Of a DNA stretch of 45,080 nt, positions 20,116-29,672 are shown piece by piece. Each line of letters starts with the position of its first letter. The first letter of the stretch is position 1. Position numbers and translations under genes: made by a program. Under the pieces are notes generated by a model. The model made no database searches. It saw nothing but the letters and a program-made list of their open reading frames with translations, and was not told the origin of the DNA. This DNA is from Thermithiobacillus tepidarius DSM 3134 (lineage in GTDB: Bacteria; Pseudomonadota; Gammaproteobacteria; Acidithiobacillales; Thermithiobacillaceae). The stretch spans positions 1 through 45,080 of the forward strand of contig NZ_AUIS01000021.1 of assembly GCF_000423825.1 (NCBI RefSeq), read 5' to 3'.

Positions 20116-20957
20116 AAAAGCCGGGTTTGGGGCGCGGCCTGGACGCCCTGCTGGGCGGCGGCCAAGCCGAGCACGGCCGCGAGGAGCTGCGCCAGATTCC
20201 CGTCGATCTCCTGAGCCGCGGCCGCTATCAGCCGCGCAGCCACATGGATGCGGAGGCGCTGGCCGAGCTGGCCGCCTCCATTCGCGCCCAGGGCATCATG
20301 CAGCCCATCGTGGTGCGGCCCATCGGCCAGGGCCGCTACGAGATCATCGCCGGGGAGCGGCGCTGGCGCGCGGCGCAGATGGCCGCCCTGGAGCGGGTGC
20401 CGGCCATCGTGCGCGAGGTGCCCGACGAGCAGGCTCTGGCGCTGGCCCTGATCGAGAACATCCAGCGCGAGGACCTCAACCCCATCGAGGAGGCGCAGGC
20501 CCTGCAGCGCCTGCTGGACGAGTTCGGCCTGACTCATCAGGTCCTGGCCGAGCAGGTGGGCCGCGCCCGCGCCAGCGTCACCAACCTGCTGCGCCTGCTC
20601 AAGCTGCCGGCGGCCGTGCGCGGCTGGATCGAAGAGGGCCGGCTCGGCATGGGCCACGCCCGCGCTCTTTTGAACTTGCCGGAAGCCCAGCAGCAGCAAG
20701 TGGCGCAGCAGGTCGTGGCGCGCGACCTGTCGGTGCGGGAAACGGAGCGTCTGGTGCAGCGCCTGCGGCAGGCGCAGGACCAGAAACCCGCGCCGCGCCG
20801 CGATCCCAACCTGCAGGCTTTGGAGGAGGCTTTGGCCAATCACTTCGGCGCCCGGGTGCAGATCACCCAGCGCGGCCAGAAAGGCCGGATCAGCATTGAG
20901 TACCACTCCCTCGACCAGCTCGACGGCCTGCTGGCCAAGCTGCGCTACGACGTTTGA
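20112..20957 (+). CDS. parB: Chromosome partitioning protein ParB (Spo0J family), CTP-dependent clamp
   Basis: ParB loads at parS, spreads as a CTP-gated clamp and recruits ParA and SMC. The 281-residue protein has the N-terminal ParA-contact segment (KPGLGRGLDALLG), the CTP-site box GERRWRA at 81-87, ENIQREDLNPIEEA at 115-128, a helix-turn-helix at about 139-162 and a C-terminal dimerisation domain. All core motifs are intact. The stop codon lies within the -35 element of the ATP synthase promoter, so parAB and atp transcription overlap physically. Confidence 0.96.
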   Translation: MKKPGLGRGLDALLGGGQAEHGREELRQIPVDLLSRGRYQPRSHMDAEALAELAASIRAQGIMQPIVVRPIGQGRYEIIAGERRWRAAQMAALERVPAIVREVPDEQALALALIENIQREDLNPIEEAQALQRLLDEFGLTHQVLAEQVGRARASVTNLLRLLKLPAAVRGWIEEGRLGMGHARALLNLPEAQQQQVAQQVVARDLSVRETERLVQRLRQAQDQKPAPRRDPNLQALEEALANHFGARVQITQRGQKGRISIEYHSLDQLDGLLAKLRYDV

Positions 20958-20982
20958 CTTTGCTGGTAGGCAACTTTATACT
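20954..20982 (+). promoter_or_regulatory. Sigma-70 promoter of the ATP synthase operon
   Basis: TTGACT (20954-20959), a 17-base spacer and TATACT (20977-20982) form a near-consensus promoter. The predicted start near 20989 rules out the TTG at 20991 as a usable AtpI start and favours a later one. The -35 covers the parB stop codon. Confidence 0.8.
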
Positions 20983-21044
20983 CGCCGCCGTTGCCAGCCC
21001 ATGGGGGCGCCTCCCTGCGCCCACAAGATCCGAAAACATGCGGT

Positions 21045-21437
21045 GTGGCGGAATTGGAAAGCTCGAATTTTGACGCTCGTCTGGCGCAGCTGATCGCCCA
21101 GGAAATCCTGCTGCTGGGTGTGCTGGCCGGCCTCGCCTGGTATCTCTGGACCCCCCCGCAGGCCTACGCCGTTTTGTATGGCGGTGCCGTCGTGGTCATC
21201 AATGCCTTGCTCCTGGGTGCCCGGGTCAAGGGCATCCAGGAAGATACGGCCAGGGCGCAGGCCCGATTGCTGGGCGGAGCGGTGCAACGGTTCATCTTCA
21301 CGCTGGCCAGCATGGCTGCGGCCTTCGGCTGGTTCAAGCTGCCCGTCGGCGGCGTCCTGGTGGGGCTGCTGACGGGGCACCTGGTTTTCTTGTTACACGC
21401 GGCGCAGTTCAAACGGCGCTTTGGGGAGGAAAGGTAG
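21045..21437 (+). CDS. atpI: ATP synthase subunit I
   Basis: AtpI is a small membrane protein that assists assembly of the c-ring and possibly Mg uptake. From the GTG at 21045 the product has 130 residues with four predicted helices: ILLLGVLAGLAWYLW, AVLYGGAVVVINALLLG, FIFTLASMAAAFGWF and GGVLVGLLTGHLVFLLH. The four-helix plan and the first-gene position in the atp operon fit AtpI, which is poorly conserved in sequence. The start is uncertain: no good ribosome-binding site precedes it, but earlier candidates lie at the predicted transcription start. The TAG stop shares one base with the atpB start. Confidence 0.82.
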   Translation: MAELESSNFDARLAQLIAQEILLLGVLAGLAWYLWTPPQAYAVLYGGAVVVINALLLGARVKGIQEDTARAQARLLGGAVQRFIFTLASMAAAFGWFKLPVGGVLVGLLTGHLVFLLHAAQFKRRFGEER

Positions 21438-22228
21438 TGAGTACTGAGGCCGGCGGTCTGACTTCATCGGAATACATCTCGCATCACATTACCAACTGGG
21501 CCGTCAGCCTCGATGGCAGCAAGGGCGGCTTCATGACCGTGAACGTGGACAGCATCGTCATGGGCTGGATCACGGCCGCCATCCTGGTAGTCCTTGGCAT
21601 GTGGCTGGGTCGCCGCCTTACCGCCGGTGCGCCTTCCGGCGTGCAGAACTTCATGGAATCCGTGGTCGAGTTCGTCGAGAACTCGGTCAAGGACAGCTTC
21701 CCGGGCCGCAACAGCCTGGTGGCCCCGCTGGCCCTGACGGTGTTCGCCTGGATCTTCCTGATGAACATCACCAAGCTGCTGCCCATCGACCTCATTCCCA
21801 AGATCGCGCACATGCTGGGCGCCCCGTACTGGCGCACCACCGCCACCACTGACCTGAACACCACTCTCGGCATTGCCCTGACCATCTTCATCCTGGTCAT
21901 CTACACCAACATCAAGGTCAAGGGTGTCGGCTTCTTCAAGGAATTCCTCTATCACCCGTTCGGCAAGTACCTGATGCCCTTCAACATCATCATGAAGGCC
22001 ATCGAGGAAATCGCCAAGCCCCTGAGCCTCGCCCTGCGACTTTTCGGCAACATGTTCGCCGGCGAGCTGGTCTTCCTGCTCATTGCCCTCTTCCCGTTCT
22101 ACATGCAGTTCATCCCTGGTGTGCTGTGGTCCGGTTTTGAACTCCTGGTCGTCGTGCTGCAGGCCTTCGTGTTCATGATCCTGACCATCGTATACCTGGC
22201 CATGGCCAGCACCGAGGAAGAGCACTGA
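21437..22228 (+). CDS. atpB: ATP synthase F0 subunit a
   Basis: Subunit a forms the proton half-channels against the c-ring. The 263-residue protein starts with GTG at 21437, preceded by GGGGAGGAAAGG. The essential channel arginine is seen in SLALRLFGNMFAGEL in the fourth helix region. Multiple hydrophobic helices follow the usual plan, and the C-terminus ends in a short acidic tail (STEEEH). It overlaps the atpI stop by one base. Confidence 0.97.
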   Translation: MSTEAGGLTSSEYISHHITNWAVSLDGSKGGFMTVNVDSIVMGWITAAILVVLGMWLGRRLTAGAPSGVQNFMESVVEFVENSVKDSFPGRNSLVAPLALTVFAWIFLMNITKLLPIDLIPKIAHMLGAPYWRTTATTDLNTTLGIALTIFILVIYTNIKVKGVGFFKEFLYHPFGKYLMPFNIIMKAIEEIAKPLSLALRLFGNMFAGELVFLLIALFPFYMQFIPGVLWSGFELLVVVLQAFVFMILTIVYLAMASTEEEH

Positions 22229-22273
22229 TTTTCTTTTCACCCTTGATTTGACTTAGCTACGAAGGAGACTCTC

Positions 22274-22540
22274 ATGGAAGGACAAGTCACCATTATCGCC
22301 GCCACCGCCATCGCCGTCGGCCTGATCCTGGCCGCCGCCGGTCTGGGCTCCGCCCTCGGTTGGGGTCTGATCACCTCCAAGACCATCGAAGGCATCACCC
22401 GCCAGCCCGAAATGCGCGCCCAGCTCATGACCAACACCTTCATTTTCGCCGGTCTGATGGAATCCTTCCCCTTCATCGTGCTGGCGTTGGCCATGTGGTT
22501 CGTGTTCGCCAACCCCTTCCTGGCCGGCATCACTGGCTAA
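22274..22540 (+). CDS. atpE: ATP synthase F0 subunit c
   Basis: Subunit c forms the rotating proton-carrying ring. The 88-residue hairpin has the polar loop RQPE (43-46) and the proton-binding carboxylate Glu63 (GLMESFPF) in helix 2. The glycine-rich helix 1 has Trp30 at the position aligned to the sodium-ligand Gln32 of Ilyobacter c, so the ring should be proton-type. A strong GAAGGAG site precedes the ATG, in keeping with the high c stoichiometry. A stem-loop follows the gene. Confidence 0.97.
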   Translation: MEGQVTIIAATAIAVGLILAAAGLGSALGWGLITSKTIEGITRQPEMRAQLMTNTFIFAGLMESFPFIVLALAMWFVFANPFLAGITG

Positions 22541-22566
22541 ACAGCCAAGCGTGTGACCGATGACAG

Positions 22567-22587
22567 GCCGGCGCCCGGGGCGCCGGC
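22567..22587 (+). other. Intercistronic stem-loop between atpE and atpF
   Basis: GCCGGCGCC (22567-22575) pairs with 22579-22587 across a 3-base loop, 26 bases after the atpE stop. No T-run follows, so it is unlikely to terminate. It may protect or delimit the atpE message, which must be translated most. Confidence 0.55.
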
Positions 22588-22614
22588 TTGCCGCTAAGAA
22601 ACTGGGAGCCAGGA

Positions 22615-23085
22615 ATGAACATTAATATCAGCTTGATCGGCCAGATGATCACCTTCATCCTGCTGGTCATCCTGCTGCGCAAGTACCTCTACGGACCCCT
22701 GAGCGCCGTGATGGCGGAGCGCCGCCGCAAGATTGCCGAGGGCCTGGAAGCGGCGGAGCGCGGCAAGAACGAGCAGAACCTTGCGGAGAAGCGTGCCGCG
22801 GAACTGCTGCACGATGCCAAGCAGCGTGCCGCCGAGATCGTTGCCGCCGCCGAGAAGCGCAGCAACGAGATTCGCGAGGAAGCGAAGGGCGTTGCCCGGC
22901 AGGAGGCTGAGCAGATCATTGCTGCCGCCCGCGCCGAGGTCGAGCAGGAAGTGAATCGCGCCAAGACCGAGCTGCGCGCCAAGGTGGCGCAGCTGGCCGT
23001 GGAAGGTGCGGAACGCATTCTCGCCAAGGAAATCGACGAAAAAGCCCATGCGCAGCTGCTGGAGCGCATGGTGGCGCAACTCTAA
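22615..23085 (+). CDS. atpF: ATP synthase F0 subunit b
   Basis: Subunit b is the peripheral stalk linking F0 to F1. The ATG at 22615, after GGAGCCAGGA, begins [19 protein letters not shown]; the frame upstream of it is not family-like. The 156-residue length equals that of E. coli b. One N-terminal membrane helix (about 5-24) is followed by a long charged coiled-coil (about 35-145) rich in Ala, Glu and Lys. Only one b-type gene is present, so the stalk is a homodimer. Confidence 0.96.
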   Translation: MNINISLIGQMITFILLVILLRKYLYGPLSAVMAERRRKIAEGLEAAERGKNEQNLAEKRAAELLHDAKQRAAEIVAAAEKRSNEIREEAKGVARQEAEQIIAAARAEVEQEVNRAKTELRAKVAQLAVEGAERILAKEIDEKAHAQLLERMVAQL

Positions 23086-23097
23086 CAGGGGGCTGTC

Positions 23098-23634
23098 ATG
23101 GCAGAATTGACCACCCTGGCGCGCCCGTACGCCGACGCGGCGTTTCAATATGCCAGCGAGGCGGGGCAGATGGAGTCTTGGGATAAAGCGCTGCGTTTTC
23201 TGGCCGCCGTGGTGCGCGACCAGGAGGCACAGGTGCTGCTGTCCAACCCGGAGATCGACAAGGGGGCCAAGCTCGGCTTCCTGCGCGATTTGGCCAAGGA
23301 CCTGCTGAATCCGCAGATGCAGAACTTCCTGGCCCTGCTCCTGGAAAACGACCGTCTGGAGCTGATGCCCGAGATCCAGGCGCTCTTCGAGGCCCGCAAG
23401 CGTGGTCTGGAAGGCCAGATCGAGGCGGTGGTGAGCAGCGCCGTAGCCCTGAACGAATCCCAGCTGGGCAATGTCAAAAGCGCACTGAAGCGCCGCTTCG
23501 GGCGTGAAGTGATTCTGGAGACGCGGGTCGAACCCGACCTGATCGGCGGCATGATCATCCGCGCCGGCGATCTGGTGATCGACGGCTCCGTCCGCGGCCA
23601 GCTCGAACAGCTGGGCAACACCTTACGCAGCTAA
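23098..23634 (+). CDS. atpH: ATP synthase F1 subunit delta
   Basis: Delta caps the alpha-beta hexamer and joins it to the b stalk. The 178-residue protein shows the family N-terminal segment [14 protein letters not shown] and the C-terminal [26 protein letters not shown]. It lies 12 bases after atpF and 14 before atpA. Length and motifs are standard. Confidence 0.96.
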   Translation: MAELTTLARPYADAAFQYASEAGQMESWDKALRFLAAVVRDQEAQVLLSNPEIDKGAKLGFLRDLAKDLLNPQMQNFLALLLENDRLELMPEIQALFEARKRGLEGQIEAVVSSAVALNESQLGNVKSALKRRFGREVILETRVEPDLIGGMIIRAGDLVIDGSVRGQLEQLGNTLRS

Positions 23635-23648
23635 TTGAGGGAAGCGCA

Positions 23649-25193
23649 ATGCAGCAATTGAACCCTTCGGAAATCAGTGAACTCATTCGGGCTCGCATCG
23701 CCTCCTTCGAGGCCAAGACCGAAGCCCGTACCCAGGGCACCGTCATCAGCCTGAACGACGGCATCATTCGTGTCCATGGCCTGAGCGACGTCATGCAGGG
23801 CGAAATGCTCGAGCTGCCCGGCGGCCTCTACGCCCTGGCCCTGAACCTGGAGCGCGACAACGTCGGCGCCGTGGTGCTGGGCGACTACAGCGGCGTCAAC
23901 GAGGGCGACCCGGTCAAGACCACCGGCAAGGTCATGGAAGTGCCGGTCGGCGAAGCCCTGGTCGGCCGCGTGGTCAACGCCTTGGGCCAGCCCATCGACG
24001 GCAAGGGCCCCATCAACACCCCCTACAGCTCGCCGCTGGAGAAGATCGCGCCCGGCGTGATCTCCCGCAAGAGCGTGGACCAGCCGCTGCAGACCGGCGT
24101 GAAGGCCATCGACGCCATGGTGCCGGTCGGCCGCGGCCAGCGTGAGCTGATCATCGGCGACCGCCAGACCGGCAAGACCGCGGTGGCCGTGGACGCCATC
24201 ATCAACCAGAAGGGCACGGGCGTTATCTGCGTCTATGTGGCCATCGGCCAGAAGGCCTCCTCGGTGGCCAACGTGGTGCGCAAGCTCGAGGAGCACGGCG
24301 CCATGGAGCACACCATCGTGGTGAACGCCAGCGCCTCCGAATCCGCCGCCCTGCAGTACCTGGCGGCCTACTCCGGCTGCAGCATGGGCGAGTACTTCCG
24401 CGACCGCGGCCAGGACGCCCTGATCGTCTATGACGACCTCACCAAGCAGGCCTGGGCCTACCGCCAGATCTCCCTGCTGCTGCGCCGTCCCCCGGGCCGC
24501 GAAGCGTACCCCGGCGACGTGTTCTACCTGCACTCGCGCCTGCTGGAGCGCGCCGCGCGCGTGAACGCCGAGTACGTGGAGCGCTTGACCAACGGCGAAG
24601 TGAAGGGCAAGACCGGCTCGCTGACCGCGCTGCCCATCATCGAAACCCAGGCCGGCGACGTGTCCGCCTTCGTGCCCACCAACGTGATTTCCATCACCGA
24701 CGGCCAGATCTATCTGGAAACGGACCTCTTCAACGCCGGCATCCGTCCGGCCATCAACGCCGGCCTGTCCGTGTCGCGCGTGGGTGGCGCCGCCCAGACC
24801 AAGATCATCAAGAAGCTCGGTGGCGGCATCCGTCTCGACCTGGCCCAGTACCGCGAGCTGGCTGCCTTCGCGCAGTTCGCCTCCGATCTGGACGAGGCGA
24901 CCCGCAAGCAGATCGAGCGCGGCAAGCGCGTGACCGAACTGCTGAAGCAGGACCAGTACGCGCCGATGAGCGTGGCGGAAATGGCCGTGTCGCTCTTCGC
25001 CGCCAACAGCGGCGCGCTGGATGACGTGGAAGTGAGCAAGATCCGCGATTTCGAGAAGGCCCTGCAGGGCTACATGAAGTCCAGCCAGGCGGCTCTGATG
25101 AGCGAGATCAACGAGAAGAAGGATCTCACCGACGACATCAAGAGCAAGCTGGAAGCCGCGATCAAGAACTTCAAGGCGAGCAGCGCCTACTAA
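23649..25193 (+). CDS. atpA: ATP synthase F1 subunit alpha
   Basis: Alpha forms the non-catalytic nucleotide sites of the F1 hexamer. The 514-residue protein begins [20 protein letters not shown], has the P-loop [13 protein letters not shown] near 170-182, the DELSEED-equivalent helical region, and the family signature around [17 protein letters not shown]. No gaps or odd residues were seen. Confidence 0.98.
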   Translation: MQQLNPSEISELIRARIASFEAKTEARTQGTVISLNDGIIRVHGLSDVMQGEMLELPGGLYALALNLERDNVGAVVLGDYSGVNEGDPVKTTGKVMEVPVGEALVGRVVNALGQPIDGKGPINTPYSSPLEKIAPGVISRKSVDQPLQTGVKAIDAMVPVGRGQRELIIGDRQTGKTAVAVDAIINQKGTGVICVYVAIGQKASSVANVVRKLEEHGAMEHTIVVNASASESAALQYLAAYSGCSMGEYFRDRGQDALIVYDDLTKQAWAYRQISLLLRRPPGREAYPGDVFYLHSRLLERAARVNAEYVERLTNGEVKGKTGSLTALPIIETQAGDVSAFVPTNVISITDGQIYLETDLFNAGIRPAINAGLSVSRVGGAAQTKIIKKLGGGIRLDLAQYRELAAFAQFASDLDEATRKQIERGKRVTELLKQDQYAPMSVAEMAVSLFAANSGALDDVEVSKIRDFEKALQGYMKSSQAALMSEINEKKDLTDDIKSKLEAAIKNFKASSAY

Positions 25194-25204
25194 GGGGGAT
25201 TGCC

Positions 25205-26065
25205 GTGGCCGGAAGCAAGGAAATCCGCAATCAGATCCGAAGCATCAAGAATACGCAGAAGATCACGCGGGCAATGGAAATGGTGGCCGCCAGCAAGATG
25301 CGCCGCGCGCAGGAACGCATGCGCGCGGCCCGTCCCTACGCGGAGAAGATCCGCCAGGTGATCGGTCACCTGGCGGCAGCCCACCCCGAGTACCGGCATC
25401 CCTTCATGGAAGAGCGGGAAGTCAAGCGGGCCGGCTTCATCATCATCACCTCCGACAAGGGTTTGGCCGGTGCCTTGAACACCAACGTGCTGAAGGCGGC
25501 GGTGACCGAGATCCGGCAGTTGAACGACGCCGGGGTCGAGGTGGATCTGGCGGTGATCGGCAACAAGGGCCTGGGCTTCTTCCGCCGCGTCGGCGGGCGC
25601 CTGGTGGCCGAGCTGAACGGCGTGGGCGACGCCCCGCACCTGTCCCAGCTCATCGGGCCGGTCAAGGTCATGCTGGACGCCTATGCGGAAGGCCGCATCG
25701 ACCGGCTCTACCTGATCTACGCCAAGTTCATCAACACCATGAGCCAGCGCGCCACGGTGGAGCAGCTGCTGCCCATCCAGGCGGAGAGCATGCCGGAGCG
25801 CAGCGCGCCCTGGGACTACCTGTACGAGCCCGATCCGCGGCCCGTGCTGGAAACCCTGCTGACCCGCTACGTGGAGTCGGTGGTGTTCCAGGGGATGACC
25901 GAGCACGCGGCCAGCGAGCAGAGCGCCCGCATGGTGGCCATGAAGAGCGCCTCGGACAATGCCAAGAAGCTGATCGGGGAGTTGCAACTGGTCTACAACA
26001 AGGCCCGCCAGGCTGCCATTACCCAGGAAATTTCCGAGATCAGCGCCGGCGCCGCCGCCGTCTAG
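25205..26065 (+). CDS. atpG: ATP synthase F1 subunit gamma
   Basis: Gamma is the central rotating shaft. The 286-residue protein starts with GTG at 25205 ([32 protein letters not shown]), the diagnostic N-terminal helix, and ends with the pairing C-terminal helix [32 protein letters not shown] in the Rossmann-like domain is also typical. It sits between atpA and atpD as in all operons of this type. Confidence 0.97.
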   Translation: MAGSKEIRNQIRSIKNTQKITRAMEMVAASKMRRAQERMRAARPYAEKIRQVIGHLAAAHPEYRHPFMEEREVKRAGFIIITSDKGLAGALNTNVLKAAVTEIRQLNDAGVEVDLAVIGNKGLGFFRRVGGRLVAELNGVGDAPHLSQLIGPVKVMLDAYAEGRIDRLYLIYAKFINTMSQRATVEQLLPIQAESMPERSAPWDYLYEPDPRPVLETLLTRYVESVVFQGMTEHAASEQSARMVAMKSASDNAKKLIGELQLVYNKARQAAITQEISEISAGAAAV

Positions 26066-26079
26066 GCCTGCCGATTTAA

Positions 26080-27513
<1,434 letters not shown>

Positions 27514-27522
27514 GGAGTAGCT

Positions 27523-27948
27523 ATGGCCATGACTATCCGGGTGGAAGTCGTCAGCGCGGAGCGGAGCATTTTCGAGGGCACGGCCGAGATGGTGGTCGTG
27601 CCGGCGGAGATGGGCGAAATCGGCGTGCTGCCCCGCCACGCGCCGCTCCTGTCCCGGCTGCGGCCGGGCGAGGTGCGGGTCAAGAACGGCGAAGACACGG
27701 AGTATCTCTTCGTCAACGGCGGCATCGTCGAGGTGCAGCCGCATCTGGTCACCATCCTGTCGGACACGGCGGAGCGGGCGACGGATCTTGACGAGGCCAA
27801 GGCGCTGGAAGCCAAGCGGCTGGCCGAGGAGCGCATGGCCGGCAACACCAGCGACATCGACTACGCCAGGGCCCAGGCCGATCTGCTCGAGCAGATCGCG
27901 CGCCTGCGCACCATCACCAAGATGCGGGAACGCGGCCTGCTGAAGTAG
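27523..27948 (+). CDS. atpC: ATP synthase F1 subunit epsilon
   Basis: Epsilon couples the rotor to the c-ring and inhibits ATP hydrolysis. The 141-residue protein has the N-terminal beta-sandwich with SAERSIFEGTAEMVVVPAEMGEIGVLPRHAPLL and the C-terminal two-helix domain that ends LRTITKMRERGLLK. An alternative ATG lies two codons in (27529); the first is taken because AGGAG sits well before it. It is the last operon gene, followed by a terminator. Confidence 0.96.
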   Translation: MAMTIRVEVVSAERSIFEGTAEMVVVPAEMGEIGVLPRHAPLLSRLRPGEVRVKNGEDTEYLFVNGGIVEVQPHLVTILSDTAERATDLDEAKALEAKRLAEERMAGNTSDIDYARAQADLLEQIARLRTITKMRERGLLK

Positions 27949-27975
27949 GCCGCCGATGCGTTGCCGATGAGATTC

Positions 27976-28002
27976 CGGGCTCCCTCACAGGAGCCCGTTT
28001 TT
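27976..28002 (+). terminator. Intrinsic terminator of the atp operon
   Basis: CGGGCTCC (27976-27983) pairs with GGAGCCCG (27990-27997) over a 6-base loop, directly followed by five T. It lies 28 bases after atpC and 17 bases before the glmU ATG, so glmU is either partly read through or has a promoter I cannot see. Confidence 0.85.
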
Positions 28003-28018
28003 GTTTCGAGGTCAGTCC

Positions 28019-29407
28019 ATGCACGAAGAATCCCCCGTCCAGATCGTCGTCCTGGCCGCCGGCCAAGGGACCCGCATGCGCTCGCAGCTGCCCAAGGTGC
28101 TGCATCGCATCGCCGGCCAGCCGCTGCTGCAGCACGTCCTGAATAGCGCCCGGGCCTTGCAGCCCAGCGCCATCCACGTGGTCTACGGCCACGGTGGCGA
28201 GCAGGTGCGCGCGGCCATCGCCGATCCCGCCATCCACTGGGTGCTGCAGGACCGCCAGCTGGGCACCGGCCATGCGGTGCAGATGGCCGCGCCACACTGC
28301 GCGCCCGACGGCCGGGTCCTGGTGCTCTACGGCGACGTGCCGCTGCTGCGTCCGGAGACCCTGCGGGCCTTTCTGGACGCGGTACCGGCGGGTTCGCTGG
28401 GGCTCATGACCGTGGTGCTGGCGGAGCCGAGCGGCTACGGCCGCATCGTGCGCGATGCCCAGGACAGCGTGGAGCGCATCGTCGAGGAAAAGGACGCCGA
28501 TGCCGAGATCCGCGCCATCCGCGAGGTGAACACGGGCATCATGGTGCTGCCGGCGGCCCGCTTGGGCGACTGGCTGGCACGGCTGGAGAACGACAATGCC
28601 CAAGGCGAGTACTATCTGACCGACGTGGTGGCGTTGGCGCGCCGGGAGGGCCTCGGCATCGCCGCCTACATGGTGGCCGATCCCCTGGAGGTGGCCGGCG
28701 TCAACAATAAGGCGCAGCTGGCGGAGCTGGAGCGCGAGTATCAGCGCCGCCGGGCCCAGGCCCTGATGCTCGACGGCGTGCTGATCGCCGATCCGGCGCG
28801 GGTGGACATCCGCGGCGAGGTGGAGATCGCCCCGGACGTGCGCCTGGAGCCCAACGTGATTCTGGAGGGCCGGGTGCGCATCGGCGCCGGCAGCGTGATC
28901 GGCATGGGCGTGCTGCTGCGCGACGTGGAGATCGGCGAGAACGTGCAGGTGCTGCCCTACTCGGTGGTCGAGGAGGCGCGGATCGGCGACGGTGCCCGCG
29001 TCGGCCCCTTCGCCCGCGTCCGCCCTGGCACCGCGCTCGATAGCGGGGTGCACGTGGGCAACTTCGTGGAGGTCAAGGCGAGCCGCATCGGCCAGGGCAG
29101 CAAGGCCAACCACCTGAGCTACATCGGCGATGCCGAGATCGGCGCCGGGGTGAACATCGGCGCCGGCACCATCACCTGCAACTACGACGGCGCCAACAAG
29201 CACAAAACCATCATCGAGGACGACGCCTTCATCGGCTCGGACACTCAATTGGTGGCGCCGGTGCGCGTCGGCCGCGGCGCCACCATCGGCGCCGGCAGCA
29301 CCATCACCCGCGAAGCCCCGGCGGGCGAGCTCACCCTGAGCCGCGTGCCGCAGCGCACGCGCACGGGATGGCAGCGCCCGAAGAAGAAAGCCCTGGGCGA
29401 CAACTGA
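28019..29407 (+). CDS. glmU: Bifunctional GlcNAc-1-P uridyltransferase / glucosamine-1-P acetyltransferase
   Basis: GlmU acetylates glucosamine-1-phosphate and then transfers UMP to make UDP-GlcNAc for peptidoglycan and LPS. The start at 28019 follows GAGGT; the upstream TTG overlaps the terminator T-run. The 462-residue protein has the N-terminal nucleotidyltransferase signature LAAGQGTRMRSQLPKVLH (residues about 12-29) and a C-terminal left-handed beta-helix of hexapeptide repeats with NHLSYIGDAEIG and GTITCNYDGANKHKT. Both domains are complete. It shares a pathway with glmS downstream. Confidence 0.97.
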   Translation: MHEESPVQIVVLAAGQGTRMRSQLPKVLHRIAGQPLLQHVLNSARALQPSAIHVVYGHGGEQVRAAIADPAIHWVLQDRQLGTGHAVQMAAPHCAPDGRVLVLYGDVPLLRPETLRAFLDAVPAGSLGLMTVVLAEPSGYGRIVRDAQDSVERIVEEKDADAEIRAIREVNTGIMVLPAARLGDWLARLENDNAQGEYYLTDVVALARREGLGIAAYMVADPLEVAGVNNKAQLAELEREYQRRRAQALMLDGVLIADPARVDIRGEVEIAPDVRLEPNVILEGRVRIGAGSVIGMGVLLRDVEIGENVQVLPYSVVEEARIGDGARVGPFARVRPGTALDSGVHVGNFVEVKASRIGQGSKANHLSYIGDAEIGAGVNIGAGTITCNYDGANKHKTIIEDDAFIGSDTQLVAPVRVGRGATIGAGSTITREAPAGELTLSRVPQRTRTGWQRPKKKALGDN

Positions 29408-29469
29408 GGCCCGCGTGGCTCAGCGAGCGGGGAAGGGGTTCCATGCTGCGCTGCGTCGGCCTTGGCGCA

Positions 29470-29555
29470 ATCGCGAGCAAGCTCGCTCCTACAACATAGC
29501 TGGATCCGCGCCGATGTCGGCCGGCACGGGGCGTAGGAGCGAGCTTGCTCGCGAT
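29470..29555. repeat. REP pair between glmU and glmS
   Basis: A 23-bp unit at 29470-29492 (starting ATCGCGAGCAAGCTCGC) and its perfect reverse complement at 29533-29555 flank 40 bases. The unit is the same family as that at 11029, with A/T at two stem positions, and the arms point the other way round. It fills much of the 265-bp glmU-glmS gap, which has no gene. Confidence 0.85.
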
Positions 29556-29672
29556 GCGCTGTTCAGGGAAGATGTGAGAGGCAGAGGCGGGATGTGGCTT
29601 TGCTGCGCGGTGGGTATTTGAAATGCCCGGCACCCATCGCAAATCGTTCGTCACCGGCATCGAGGAAAACAC

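Noticed and set aside
22274-22540. Sodium-type ATP synthase c-ring
   Set aside because: The aligned sodium-ligand Gln is Trp30, so the sodium-binding set is incomplete.
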